In this document: positions 50,280 through 59,356 of the stretch, piece after piece
Layout of the letters: each line of letters begins with the position of its first letter
Numbering within the stretch: the first letter of the stretch is position 1
Source of the DNA: Palsa-892 sp035556215
GTDB lineage: Bacteria > Pseudomonadota > Alphaproteobacteria > Rhizobiales > Xanthobacteraceae
NCBI GenBank assembly: GCA_035556215.1
Contig: DATMFI010000027.1
Span: 124,001 to 188,000 of the forward strand
DNA length: 64,000 nucleotides
Reading direction: 5' to 3'
The notes under the pieces: model-generated
Seen by the model: the letters and a program-made list of their open reading frames with translations, nothing else
Databases searched by the model: none
What the model was told of the DNA's origin: nothing
Position numbers and translations under genes: made by a program

Positions 50280-52535
50280 ATGCCCGATTCCGCCGCCAAA
50301 CTGAGCGACTCACCGCCGTTCCCGAAGCCACCCGCCTCGTGGACCCGGCTTGTGGCGCCGGCGATGATTGTCCTCGCCCTCCTGTCGGCGCTCTGCACCT
50401 TCCTGATTCTGACCGGGCTCACATCCATCATTCCGACCCACCGGGTCGTGGTGTCGGTCCTGCTCGCCAACGCGGCGATGGCGGCGATCCTGTTCGTGAT
50501 CGTCGTCTGGAGCTTCGTCAATCTGATCCGGGCCCGCCGCAAGGGGCGGGCAGGCTCGCGGCTGCATATCCGTATCGCGCTGATGTTCGGCCTGGTCGCT
50601 GCCGTGCCCGCGATCCTCGTCGCGGTTATCGCCTCGATCACGCTTGAGCGCGGTCTCGATCGCTGGTTCTCGACCCGAACCCGCGCGATCGTCGGCAACG
50701 CGATCACCATCGCGCAGACCTATGTTCGGGAACACGCGCTCAACATCCGCGCGGATACCGTTGCGATGGCGGACGATATGGGCCGCTTGCGCACATTGTT
50801 CGACAACGACCGCAATCGCTTCAGGGAAATCCTGACCTCGCAGGCGACGGTTCGCGGCCTGCCGGTTGCGCTGATCATTCACGGTGATTTCTCGATCGTC
50901 GAGCGCGCCAATATCAGCTACAGCGCAAACGCCGCGGTGCCGACCAACATCGCCGTGCGGCAGGCCACGGTCGAGCGGCCGTTGATCTATTTCTCGAACG
51001 AAGCCGATTTTGTTGCCGCCATCGTACCGCTCGCCAATTTCGACGATACGTTCCTCTATGTCGCGCGGCCGATCGATCCTGCTGTGCTGCATTATTTGCG
51101 CGAAACAGAAGCGGGTGTCGCCGAATATGCCGGGCTCGATCAGCGCCGGTTCGGCGTGCAGATCGCTTTTGCGCTGATGTACACGGTGATTTCGCTGATC
51201 CTGCTGTTGTCAGCGGTGTGGGTCGGTCTCAATTTTGCGAATACGCTGGTCGCGCCGATCCGCCGCCTGATCACAGCGGCCGACCAGATCGCCGCGGGCG
51301 ATCTCAATGCTCGTGTGCCGGTTCGCCGCAGCGAGGGCGATCTCGCGAACTTGAGTGAGAGCTTCAACACAATGACGCACGAACTGCGCGTGCAACATGA
51401 CGATCTTGTCGGCGCGCGCGATCAGATCGACCAGCGCCGCGCATTCACCGAAGCGGTGCTTGCCGGCGTCGGCGCAGGTGTGATCGGTCTCGATACCAGC
51501 GGGCGCATCACGATCCTGAATCGCTCGGCGGAGCGCCTGATCGGCCGGCAGGAGGCCACTCTGATCGGCTCGCCGATCAACGAGGTCGTTCCCGAGATCG
51601 CGCCGCTTGTCGATGATGCGCTGGCGGGCGACGACCATGTTCGGAGAACGGTGACGCTCAAAAGCGTTGCACGCACCCGCACCATCGACGTGCGGGTCAC
51701 GAGTGAAAGCTCTTCCGAAACGCAGCACGGCTATGTCATTACGCTTGACGACATCACCGAGCTTGTGACCGCGCAGCGCACTTCGGCGTGGGGCGATGTC
51801 GCGCGCAGAATTGCGCATGAAATCAAGAATCCGCTGACGCCGATCCAGCTTTCCGCCGAGCGCCTGCGCCGCAAATACGGCAAGCAGCTTACGGGTGATC
51901 GTGAAGTATTCGAGCAATGCACCGAGACGATCATTCGCCAGGTCGGCGATATCGGCCGCATGGTCGATGAATTTTCCGCCTTTGCGAAGACGCCGAAACC
52001 GGTCGTCGAGACGCACAATCTTTCCGAGATCGCGCGCCAGGTCGTCTTCCTCATGCGCGTCGGCTATCCGGACGTGAAATTCGATATCGAGGTGCCGAAC
52101 GATCCGCTGATGTCACGGTTCGACCGCCGTTTGATCTCGCAGGCACTGACGAACATCGTGAAAAATGCCGTCGAGGCAATCGAGGCCGTGCCGGCCGACG
52201 AGCGCGGCAAGGGCCAGATTACGGTGAATGTCAGCAAGGAAGGCGAACTCGCCATCATCGACGTCATCGACAACGGCATCGGATTGCCGCAAAAGGATCG
52301 CGACCGGTTGCTCGAGCCTTACGTTACGACGCGCGAGAAGGGCACCGGCCTTGGGCTCGCGATCGTCGGCAAAATTCTCGAAGAGCATGGCGGCGGCATC
52401 AGCTTGCGGGATGGACCCGAGCGGGCTGACGGCGGACGCCGCGGCGCCTGGGTGCGGCTCGCTTTCGCGGCGGAAGGCATTCCAGCCTCGGCGCAAAACG
52501 GATTACTCACGGGCAAGGAAACATCCGGAGTTTAG
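50280..52535 (+). CDS. ntrY: Nitrogen/redox sensor kinase NtrY
   Basis: Membrane histidine kinase partner of NtrX. The 751-residue protein has N-terminal membrane segments (about 20-130), an extracytoplasmic region, another membrane segment near 295-320, HAMP (about 320-375), PAS, HisKA with His in RRIAHEIKNPLTPIQL and HATPase with ALTNIVKNAVEAIE and GTGLGLAIV. Typical NtrY order and length. It starts 92 bases after ntrC. Confidence 0.96.
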   Translation: MPDSAAKLSDSPPFPKPPASWTRLVAPAMIVLALLSALCTFLILTGLTSIIPTHRVVVSVLLANAAMAAILFVIVVWSFVNLIRARRKGRAGSRLHIRIALMFGLVAAVPAILVAVIASITLERGLDRWFSTRTRAIVGNAITIAQTYVREHALNIRADTVAMADDMGRLRTLFDNDRNRFREILTSQATVRGLPVALIIHGDFSIVERANISYSANAAVPTNIAVRQATVERPLIYFSNEADFVAAIVPLANFDDTFLYVARPIDPAVLHYLRETEAGVAEYAGLDQRRFGVQIAFALMYTVISLILLLSAVWVGLNFANTLVAPIRRLITAADQIAAGDLNARVPVRRSEGDLANLSESFNTMTHELRVQHDDLVGARDQIDQRRAFTEAVLAGVGAGVIGLDTSGRITILNRSAERLIGRQEATLIGSPINEVVPEIAPLVDDALAGDDHVRRTVTLKSVARTRTIDVRVTSESSSETQHGYVITLDDITELVTAQRTSAWGDVARRIAHEIKNPLTPIQLSAERLRRKYGKQLTGDREVFEQCTETIIRQVGDIGRMVDEFSAFAKTPKPVVETHNLSEIARQVVFLMRVGYPDVKFDIEVPNDPLMSRFDRRLISQALTNIVKNAVEAIEAVPADERGKGQITVNVSKEGELAIIDVIDNGIGLPQKDRDRLLEPYVTTREKGTGLGLAIVGKILEEHGGGISLRDGPERADGGRRGAWVRLAFAAEGIPASAQNGLLTGKETSGV

Positions 52536-52538
52536 GGT

Positions 52539-53909
52539 ATGGCAACCGATATTCTTGTTGTCGACGACGAAGCGGATATCCGCGAACTGGTGGCGGGTAT
52601 TCTGCAGGATGAAGGCTATTCGGTCCGCACGGCGAAGAATGCGGACGATGCGATCAGCGCGATTCAATCACGGCGGCCGCACCTCATCTTGCTCGACATC
52701 TGGCTTGAAGGCAGCCGGCTCGACGGCCTCGCGCTGCTTGATGTGATCAAGAGCGAATACCCCGACATGCCGGTCGTGATGATTTCCGGGCACGGCACTA
52801 TCGAGACGGCGGTCGCCGCCATTCGCCGCGGCGCTTACGATTTCATCGAGAAGCCGTTTAACGCCGATCGGCTGGTGCTGGTCGCGGGCAGGGCGATCGA
52901 AACGCTGCGCCTCCGGCGCGAAGTGAAATCGCTGAAACAGCTCGCGCCGCATTCCGACAAACTGGTCGGCACTTCGCCCGTGATGAATCAGCTACGGACG
53001 ACGATTGAGCGTGTGGCGCCGACCAACAGCCGTGTCCTGATTGTCGGCCCATCGGGGTCGGGCAAGGAAATCGTCGCGCGAATGATCCACGCGCAATCGT
53101 CGCGCGCGAGCGGGCCGTTCATCGTCATCAATGCCGCAACCATCACGCCCGAGCGCATGGAGACCGAATTGTTCGGCGTCGAAGCGATGGATGGCACCGA
53201 GCGCAAAGTCGGCGCACTCGAAGAAGCTGACGGCGGAACGCTGTTCATCGACGAGATCGCCGATATGCCGCGCGAGACGCAGAACAAGATTCTGCGCGTG
53301 CTGGTCGAGCAAAACTTTCAGCGGGTCAACGGCAGCGCACGTATTCATGTCGATGTGCGCATCATCTCATGCACCGGGCGCAATCTCGAATCCGAGGTCG
53401 CGGACGGCAATTTCCGCGAAGATCTCTACCACCGGCTTGCCGTGGTGCCGATCCGCATCCCGCCGCTGTCGGAGCGGCGCGAGGATATCGCGCAGCTTGT
53501 CGATCATTTCCTCGACCAGATTTCCGCGACGACCGGCCTGCCGCGCCGTCAGGTCGGCGCCGATGCGCTTGCCGTGCTCGAATCTCACGACTGGCCGGGC
53601 AACGTCCGGCAGCTCCGCAACAACGTCGAACGGCTCCTGATCCTCGCCGGCGGCGTTCCGGATGCGACAGTGACAGCCAGTATGCTGCCGCAGGAAGTTG
53701 CGGCGCTGGTGCCGAGCATGCCGAACGGCTTTGGCGGCGGCGAACACCTGATGAGCCTGCCGCTCAGGGAAGCACGCGAAGCCTTCGAGCGGGAGTATCT
53801 CGTGGCGCAGATCAGCCGCTTCGGCGGCAACATATCGCGCACCGCCGAATTCGTCGGCATGGAACGCTCGGCGCTGCATCGTAAATTGAAGGCGCTCGGC
53901 GTCGATTGA
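52539..53909 (+). CDS. ntrX: Response regulator NtrX
   Basis: Partner of NtrY, linked to nitrogen, redox and envelope control in alphaproteobacteria. The 456-residue protein has a receiver domain (D53), an AAA+ domain with Walker A GPSGSGKE (170-177) and Walker B GGTLFIDEI, and a Fis-type helix-turn-helix (ISRTAEFVGMERSALHRKL). The sigma-54 loop GAFTGA is absent: at its place the sequence reads VEAMDGTERKVGALEEA. That points to activation or repression without sigma-54 contact, as described for some NtrX proteins. It starts 3 bases after ntrY. Confidence 0.95.
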   Translation: MATDILVVDDEADIRELVAGILQDEGYSVRTAKNADDAISAIQSRRPHLILLDIWLEGSRLDGLALLDVIKSEYPDMPVVMISGHGTIETAVAAIRRGAYDFIEKPFNADRLVLVAGRAIETLRLRREVKSLKQLAPHSDKLVGTSPVMNQLRTTIERVAPTNSRVLIVGPSGSGKEIVARMIHAQSSRASGPFIVINAATITPERMETELFGVEAMDGTERKVGALEEADGGTLFIDEIADMPRETQNKILRVLVEQNFQRVNGSARIHVDVRIISCTGRNLESEVADGNFREDLYHRLAVVPIRIPPLSERREDIAQLVDHFLDQISATTGLPRRQVGADALAVLESHDWPGNVRQLRNNVERLLILAGGVPDATVTASMLPQEVAALVPSMPNGFGGGEHLMSLPLREAREAFEREYLVAQISRFGGNISRTAEFVGMERSALHRKLKALGVD

Positions 53910-53920
53910 AGGAATAAATC

Positions 53921-54781
53921 TTGTCACGCATTGCCTATGTCAACGGCCGCTACGTTCCGCATGCCCATGCGAGCGTGCACATCGAGGATCGCGGCTTTCA
54001 GTTTGCCGACGGGGTTTACGAAGTTTGCGAGGTGAGGGCCGGCAAGCTTGTGGACGAGCGCCGTCACATGGAGCGGCTTGTCCGCTCATTGAGCGAATTG
54101 AAGATCGCCATGCCGATGACGTTGAAATCGCTCGGTGTCGTATTGCGCGAGACGATCGCGCGCAATCGCGTGCAGGACGGGCTGGTCTATCTTCAGATCA
54201 CGCGCGGCGTCGCGCGGCGTGATTTTGCTTTTCCGGCGGCGGGCACGAAGCCCTCGATGGTTGTCATCGCCCGCGCGAAAGATCGTTCGAAAATCGAAAG
54301 CGCCGCACAGGCCGGGATCGCCGTCGTTACCACCAAAGACAATCGCTGGGATCGCGTCGATATCAAGACGGTCGGATTGCTGCCAAACGCACTCGCGAGC
54401 CAATATGCGAAGGAGCAGGGCGCGGGCGAAGCGTGGCTTATCGACCGCGATGGCTTTGTCACCGAAGGTTCGCACTCCAATGCGTGGATCGTGACTGCGG
54501 GCAACAAGATCGTCACACGGCCCGCCGAGCACGGTATCCTGCGCGGCATCACGCGCGCGGTTATCTTTGAAGTTGCCAAAAAGCATGGGTATCACATTGA
54601 GGAGCGGCCCTTCACGCTGAAAGAAGCGCTTGCCGCGAAGGAAGCGTTCAATACCTCCGCGACACAAATTGTCATGCCGGTCGTGAAAATCGACGGCAAG
54701 GCGGTCGGCAACGGAAATCCGGGTGAGGTGGCAACCGCGCTGCGCGAGCGGTTCTATGAAATCGCCGAGATTACCGGGTGA
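53921..54781 (+). CDS. dat: D-amino acid aminotransferase (PLP class IV)
   Basis: Interconverts D-amino acids and 2-oxo acids; in this position annotated as D-alanine/D-glutamate transaminase. The 286-residue protein has VNGRYVPHAHASVHIEDRGFQFADGVYEV at the N-terminus and PLP-Lys149 in DIKTVGLLPN, then EAWLIDRDGFVTEGSHSNAWIV. Branched-chain or aminodeoxychorismate activity is the alternative within the family. TTG 53921 with AAGGA upstream. ntrX-dat-hfq-hflX is a conserved order. Confidence 0.88.
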   Translation: MSRIAYVNGRYVPHAHASVHIEDRGFQFADGVYEVCEVRAGKLVDERRHMERLVRSLSELKIAMPMTLKSLGVVLRETIARNRVQDGLVYLQITRGVARRDFAFPAAGTKPSMVVIARAKDRSKIESAAQAGIAVVTTKDNRWDRVDIKTVGLLPNALASQYAKEQGAGEAWLIDRDGFVTEGSHSNAWIVTAGNKIVTRPAEHGILRGITRAVIFEVAKKHGYHIEERPFTLKEALAAKEAFNTSATQIVMPVVKIDGKAVGNGNPGEVATALRERFYEIAEITG

Positions 54782-54863
54782 CGGGCAAATCCTGGGCAAA
54801 CTGCGGCAGTTTTGGCCCATGTTTGGCTCTTGCGCCCTATAACCATCAGCCTTTTAATAAGCC

Positions 54864-54887
54864 CGCCGGGTGCCAAACTGCCCGGCG
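54864..54887 (+). promoter_or_regulatory. Perfect 7-bp hairpin in the hfq leader
   Basis: CGCCGGG (54864-54870) and CCCGGCG (54881-54887) flank a 10-base loop in the 157-base dat-hfq gap, preceded by CTTTTAATAAG. It is not followed by a T-run. It could be a leader structure for hfq; a TATAAC box at 54838-54843 is a possible -10 element without a clear -35. Confidence 0.4.
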
Positions 54888-54938
54888 AGATAACATCGAG
54901 AAGCATCGCTCGCCCAATCAACAAGAAGGAAAATGGCA

Positions 54939-55199
54939 ATGGCGGCGGAACGAGCCCAAAACCTGCAAGACACTTTTCTCAATCACGTCCGCAAGGCCAA
55001 GATCCCGCTCACGATCTTTCTCGTGAACGGCGTCAAGCTGCAAGGCGTCGTAACCTGGTTCGATAATTTCTGCGTGCTCCTGCGGCGCGACGGGCATTCG
55101 CAGCTCGTCTACAAGCACGCGATATCGACAATCATGCCGGGGCATCCCGTTCAGCTGTTCGAGTCCGAGGATGTTTCCGCGGCAATGGACAAAGCCTGA
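54939..55199 (+). CDS. hfq: RNA chaperone Hfq
   Basis: Hexameric Sm-like protein that pairs small RNAs with mRNAs. The 86-residue protein has MAAERAQNLQDTFLNHVRKAKIP, the Sm1 region (FLVNGVKLQGVVTWFDNFCVLL) and the Sm2 motif YKHAIS, and a short acidic tail. ATG 54939 is preferred over ATG 54933 because AGAAGGA lies 8 bases upstream of it (only 2 from the other) and relatives start MAAxRAQN. Confidence 0.97.
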   Translation: MAAERAQNLQDTFLNHVRKAKIPLTIFLVNGVKLQGVVTWFDNFCVLLRRDGHSQLVYKHAISTIMPGHPVQLFESEDVSAAMDKA

Positions 55200-56585
55200 T
55201 TGAAGCCGCTCGATGAACGCCGCCGCTCGAAGAGCGGGGCGGAAACCAGCTTTACCGGATCGCCCTCGCGGGCGATCGTCGTCGTGCCTTATCTAAACCG
55301 CAAGGCAACGCGCGGCGCGCTCGCGGCGGACGTTGCGCCGCGCAGCATCGAGGCGAAGGTCGATGAGGCGATCGGGCTCGCCCGCGCGATCGATCTGGAG
55401 ATTGCCGAAGCCGGCACCGTCGCGCTGTCCGAGATTCGCCCGGCGACCTATCTCGGCAAGGGCAAGGTTGACGAGTTCGCCGGCATCGTTCGCACCCATG
55501 GAGCCGGGCTCGTATTCGTCGATGCGGCGCTCACGCCGGTGCAGCAGCGCAATCTCGAAAAGGCATGGAGCGCCAAGGTTGTCGATCGTACCGGCTTGAT
55601 CCTGGAAATCTTCGGGGCGAGGGCCCATACGCGCGAGGGCGCGCTACAAGTTGAGCTTGCGCACCTCACATACCAGAAAAGCCGGCTCGTGCGCTCATGG
55701 ACGCACTTGGAGCGCCAGCGCGGCGGCTTCGGCTTCCTTGGCGGCCCGGGCGAAACGCAGATCGAGGCCGATCGCCGGATGATCGGCGAGCGCATCTCGA
55801 AACTCGAGAAGGAAATAGCCAAAGTGAAGCGCACGCGCGCGCTTCATCGCGAGAACCGAAAACGCGTGCCGTATCCGATCGCCGCGCTTGTCGGCTACAC
55901 CAACGCGGGAAAATCGACGCTGTTCAACACGCTGACGCAGGCGAGCGTTCGTGCGCAGGATCTTCTGTTCGCGACGCTGGATCCGACGCTGCGTGCCGTC
56001 GATCTGCCGAACGGTCCGCGCGTCATTGTTTCCGATACCGTCGGCTTTGTGTCCGAGTTGCCGACGATGCTGATCGCGGCATTTCGCGCCACGCTCGAAG
56101 AAGTCGTCGAGGCCGATATCATCGTCCATGTGCGCGACATCTCTCACGGCGATAGCGAAGCGCAATCGGCCGATGTCGTCAAAATCCTTGGTGAGCTGGG
56201 CATTGATGCAAATGACGATCGCCGCATCATCGAGGTCTGGAACAAGATCGACAGGCTCGATGCGGAAACCCGGGCAGGGGTTGAGAACGCCGCCGCTCGC
56301 CGCCCGGCGGAAATGCGGCCCGTATTGCTTTCCGCGATATCGGGCGACGGCATTCCGGCGCTGATCAAGGAAATCGAGGCGCGTATTGCTGCCAACCGGC
56401 CTATGTTCACGGTCGAGATCGATGCCGCTGACGGCGCGAGCCTGAGCTGGCTGCACCGGCAATGCGAAGTGCTGGAGCGCGAATTAACCAAACGCGGGCG
56501 GATGCGCGTGCGTGTGCGGATCGAACCCGGCAAGGCCGAGCTTATTCGGCGAAAGTTTCCAGGCGCCATCGCCGCGGCGGCGTGA
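55200..56585 (+). CDS. hflX: GTPase HflX
   Basis: Ribosome-splitting GTPase active under stress. The 461-residue protein has an N-terminal domain with GKGKVDEFAGIV, QRNLEKAW and RTGLILEIFGARAHTREGALQVELA, a helical RQRGGFGFLGGPGETQIE, then the G domain with GYTNAGKST, DTVGFVSELP and NKIDRLD. TTG 55200 starts directly after the hfq TGA; GTG 55284 is an alternative. Usual partner of hfq. Confidence 0.93.
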   Translation: MKPLDERRRSKSGAETSFTGSPSRAIVVVPYLNRKATRGALAADVAPRSIEAKVDEAIGLARAIDLEIAEAGTVALSEIRPATYLGKGKVDEFAGIVRTHGAGLVFVDAALTPVQQRNLEKAWSAKVVDRTGLILEIFGARAHTREGALQVELAHLTYQKSRLVRSWTHLERQRGGFGFLGGPGETQIEADRRMIGERISKLEKEIAKVKRTRALHRENRKRVPYPIAALVGYTNAGKSTLFNTLTQASVRAQDLLFATLDPTLRAVDLPNGPRVIVSDTVGFVSELPTMLIAAFRATLEEVVEADIIVHVRDISHGDSEAQSADVVKILGELGIDANDDRRIIEVWNKIDRLDAETRAGVENAAARRPAEMRPVLLSAISGDGIPALIKEIEARIAANRPMFTVEIDAADGASLSWLHRQCEVLERELTKRGRMRVRVRIEPGKAELIRRKFPGAIAAAA

Positions 56586-56595
56586 GGATTGCGCG

Positions 56596-57420
56596 TCAAG
56601 TTTTACGCTCGGCATATTTCGCTTCGTTCCAGAGCGCATCCATCTCGGCAAGATCGGATTGCTCTGGCGATTTGCCACGTGCCTGCAAGGCGGCTTCAAT
56701 AAAGCGAAAGCGCCGCTGGAATTTTTCGCTGGTCGCGCGCAGTGCGCTCTCGGCGTCGATATCGAGCTTGCGGGCATAATTCACGACGGCGAACAGAAGA
56801 TCGCCGACTTCCTCGAAGGCAGCTTTGGGATCGTTCTCGGCCTGCTTCGCTTCCTCGAGTTCCTCTTCGACCTTGGCGCGCGTTTCCTCGACGCTCGGCC
56901 AGTCGAAGCCGACGGTCGCGGCGCGTGCCTGGAGCTTTTCGGCGCGGTCGAGCGCCGGCAAGGCGAGGGCGATGCCATCGAGGAGGCTGGCCGCCTTTTG
57001 CGTATTGCCGCCCGGTTTTGCCGCCCGCTCCTCATTTTTGATTTTCTGCCACAGGCCTTTGACTTCGTCCGGCCCGAGACCGCGCAAATCGCCAAAGACG
57101 TGCGGATGGCGGCGGATCAATTTCGACGTAATCGCCTCGACGACATCGCCAAAATTGAATGCGCCTTGCTCCTCGGCCATGCGGGCATGAAATACGACTT
57201 GCAGCAGAAGATCGCCGAGCTCTTCGGCAAGTCCCGGCATGTCGTTGCGAGCGATCGCGTCGGCGACTTCGTAAGCTTCCTCGATCGTATAGGGCGCAAT
57301 CGTCGCGAAGTTCTGCTGCAGATCCCATGGGCAACCGCTGCCGGGCGTGCGCAGCGCTGCCATCAATTCAATCAGCTGTTCGATATCGCGGGATGGTTTC
57401 AAGATCGGCTCCGGAGGCAT
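56596..57420 (-). CDS. mazG: Nucleoside triphosphate pyrophosphohydrolase MazG
   Basis: Hydrolyses non-canonical NTPs to NMPs. The 274-residue protein is the two-domain form: first MazG domain with CPWDLQQNFATIAPYTIEEAYEVADAI and EELGDLLLQVVFHA, second with EELEEAKQAENDPKAAFEEVGDLLFAVVNYARK. It is convergent with hflX. Confidence 0.95.
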   Translation of the reverse strand: MPPEPILKPSRDIEQLIELMAALRTPGSGCPWDLQQNFATIAPYTIEEAYEVADAIARNDMPGLAEELGDLLLQVVFHARMAEEQGAFNFGDVVEAITSKLIRRHPHVFGDLRGLGPDEVKGLWQKIKNEERAAKPGGNTQKAASLLDGIALALPALDRAEKLQARAATVGFDWPSVEETRAKVEEELEEAKQAENDPKAAFEEVGDLLFAVVNYARKLDIDAESALRATSEKFQRRFRFIEAALQARGKSPEQSDLAEMDALWNEAKYAERKT

Positions 57421-57673
57421 TCAGTGCAGCCGTGCGGCTGCAAGTGTTCACCGGCCTTGCCATAGCAGAGCAGAGCCGTCCGGGCGCGCTGTTAACGAAC
57501 GCAATTAACCGTTCGAGCCGAACCGGCTTCAGGCCGGCTTGATTCGCAGAAGACATATTATGGAATATTTTATTCGACGCCAGTTTCAGGCGGAAAAAGC
57601 TCAATCAACTCAAGCTATTATATCCATACAATTTGAAGGATTTTCTGGCGCAGTTCTTAAAACGCTGCTGCCA

Positions 57674-59353
57674 ATGTTCCTCCGCTCATGGGGGGCGTTC
57701 GTGCATATTCTTCCGACCGATAATCGCTTTGGCCGCGTGCACCTGCACTGGCTGTTCGGGCTCATCGTGCTGATCGCGGTGACGCCTGTGTTCGTCCTCT
57801 ATTTCAGCCGCTTGCAGACCAATCGCGCCGAGGCGCTGGCTGAGGCCCGCAGCCAGGTTCACGAGTTCGCGACGCGCGCCGCCAATGTCGAAGCCGATAT
57901 CGCGGTAAAGTCCCGCCACGTCCTCGAGACGCTCGCGCGCGCATCTGCCGTGCCGCATGCCGACTCGGACTGCGACAAGTTCCTCAGCTGGGTGCAGCAT
58001 CTCGTTGTCGGCCAGGGTACGACGCCCTGGATCACCGGCCTGTTCACGACCGACAGCAAAGGCAATTACGTCTGCGGCACGTTCGGCAACGGCAAACTGG
58101 TTAACCTCGCGGATCGCGAATATTTCAAGCGGATGATGGAGACCCATCAGTTCTCGACGAGCGGAATTCTGCTGGGCCGCATGAGCAAGCGCCTGATTAT
58201 CGGCGCGACGCTGCCGATCCTCGACAGCAACGGCAATCTGGATATGACGCTGACGCTGGGCGCCGATCTTTATCAGATCAATGCCATCGCCACGGAGGCG
58301 CACGAGCGCTTCGGCGGCCGGATGCTGGTGTTCGACAGACAGGGCCAGCTGCTGGCCGATCTGCCGCAAGGCAAACGAAGCCGGCCCAAATTCGATAATC
58401 CTGTCGTGATCGAACAGATCCTCAAAGCGGATGCGCCGACGGTCGAGATTGCCAACGAGCAGGGCATGCGCAGCATTTATGGCATCCAGAAATTGGCGCA
58501 CGGTCAGAAGGTGGCGATCGCCCTCTCCCGCGACTCCGTGCTCGCGCCGATCGAGCGTGCCTTCCGCTCGGATTTACTGTTTCTGCTTCTGGTCGCGGCC
58601 GGTTCGGTTACGGCGTCGCTGATCCTGGCGGAATTTGCGGTGCTGCGCGGCGTGCGGCTGCTCAAGAGCGCCGCGCTGCGGCTCAAGGCCGGCAAGATGG
58701 GCGTTCGTGTCCAGCAGCCAAAACTGGTCGCGGCCGAACTCGACGATCTCGCTGTAACCTACAATGCGATGACCGCGGAATTCGAACGGCTTGCCTATCT
58801 CGATCGCCTCACCGGCCTGCCCAACCGCCGCTATCTCGAGCGCATGCTGAGCCACAAATTGCACTCCGAGAATACGCGCCAGGCCGTGCTTGCGATCGAC
58901 CTCGACAGCTTCAAACCGGTGAATGACACCTACGGTCATGCCATGGGCGACCGTGTATTGACGGCCGCAGCGCGGCGGATCGCAATGACGGTCGATGAGC
59001 GCGGCACGCTGACGCGGCTCGGCGGCGACGAATTCATCGCCGTCATCGAGTTGCCGCCGGTTGGCGATCATCGCGAACTTGCGCGCGGCATCGCCGAGGA
59101 AATTCGCGAAGCGATGGACAAGACGTTCGTAATCGACGGCATCAGCCTCGATATCGGCTGCAGCGTCGGTCTTGCCGTCGTGCCGGACGATGCGTCGAGC
59201 CTTGCCGGTGCGATCGTGGTGGCTGACGCCGCGCTCTATGAAGCCAAGCGCGCGGGCCGCAATCGCGTGATCGAAAATGCGCCGCTGCTCGCTTCGGAGG
59301 CCTACGGCACCGAGGACGAAGATCACTCGCGCTGGCTTGCGTCTTATACCTGA
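57674..59353 (+). CDS. Membrane-anchored diguanylate cyclase (GGDEF)
   Basis: Makes cyclic di-GMP from two GTP. From ATG 57674 the protein has 559 residues: membrane segment about 23-46, an extracytoplasmic sensing domain (about 50-295, dCACHE-like), second membrane segment about 297-322, HAMP (about 325-380), and GGDEF with an intact active site at 450-454. No RxxD inhibitory site precedes it. The frame is open to 57539, with an ATG at 57560, but that stretch uses AT-rich codons unlike the rest and has no good ribosome-binding site; 57674 is chosen with reservation. It is divergent from mazG. Confidence 0.88.
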   Translation: MFLRSWGAFVHILPTDNRFGRVHLHWLFGLIVLIAVTPVFVLYFSRLQTNRAEALAEARSQVHEFATRAANVEADIAVKSRHVLETLARASAVPHADSDCDKFLSWVQHLVVGQGTTPWITGLFTTDSKGNYVCGTFGNGKLVNLADREYFKRMMETHQFSTSGILLGRMSKRLIIGATLPILDSNGNLDMTLTLGADLYQINAIATEAHERFGGRMLVFDRQGQLLADLPQGKRSRPKFDNPVVIEQILKADAPTVEIANEQGMRSIYGIQKLAHGQKVAIALSRDSVLAPIERAFRSDLLFLLLVAAGSVTASLILAEFAVLRGVRLLKSAALRLKAGKMGVRVQQPKLVAAELDDLAVTYNAMTAEFERLAYLDRLTGLPNRRYLERMLSHKLHSENTRQAVLAIDLDSFKPVNDTYGHAMGDRVLTAAARRIAMTVDERGTLTRLGGDEFIAVIELPPVGDHRELARGIAEEIREAMDKTFVIDGISLDIGCSVGLAVVPDDASSLAGAIVVADAALYEAKRAGRNRVIENAPLLASEAYGTEDEDHSRWLASYT

Positions 59354-59356
59354 ATG

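Noticed and set aside
54810..54845. Sigma-54 promoter upstream of hfq
   Set aside because: TGGC and TTGC are present but the GG-GC spacing is 5 bases, not 10.
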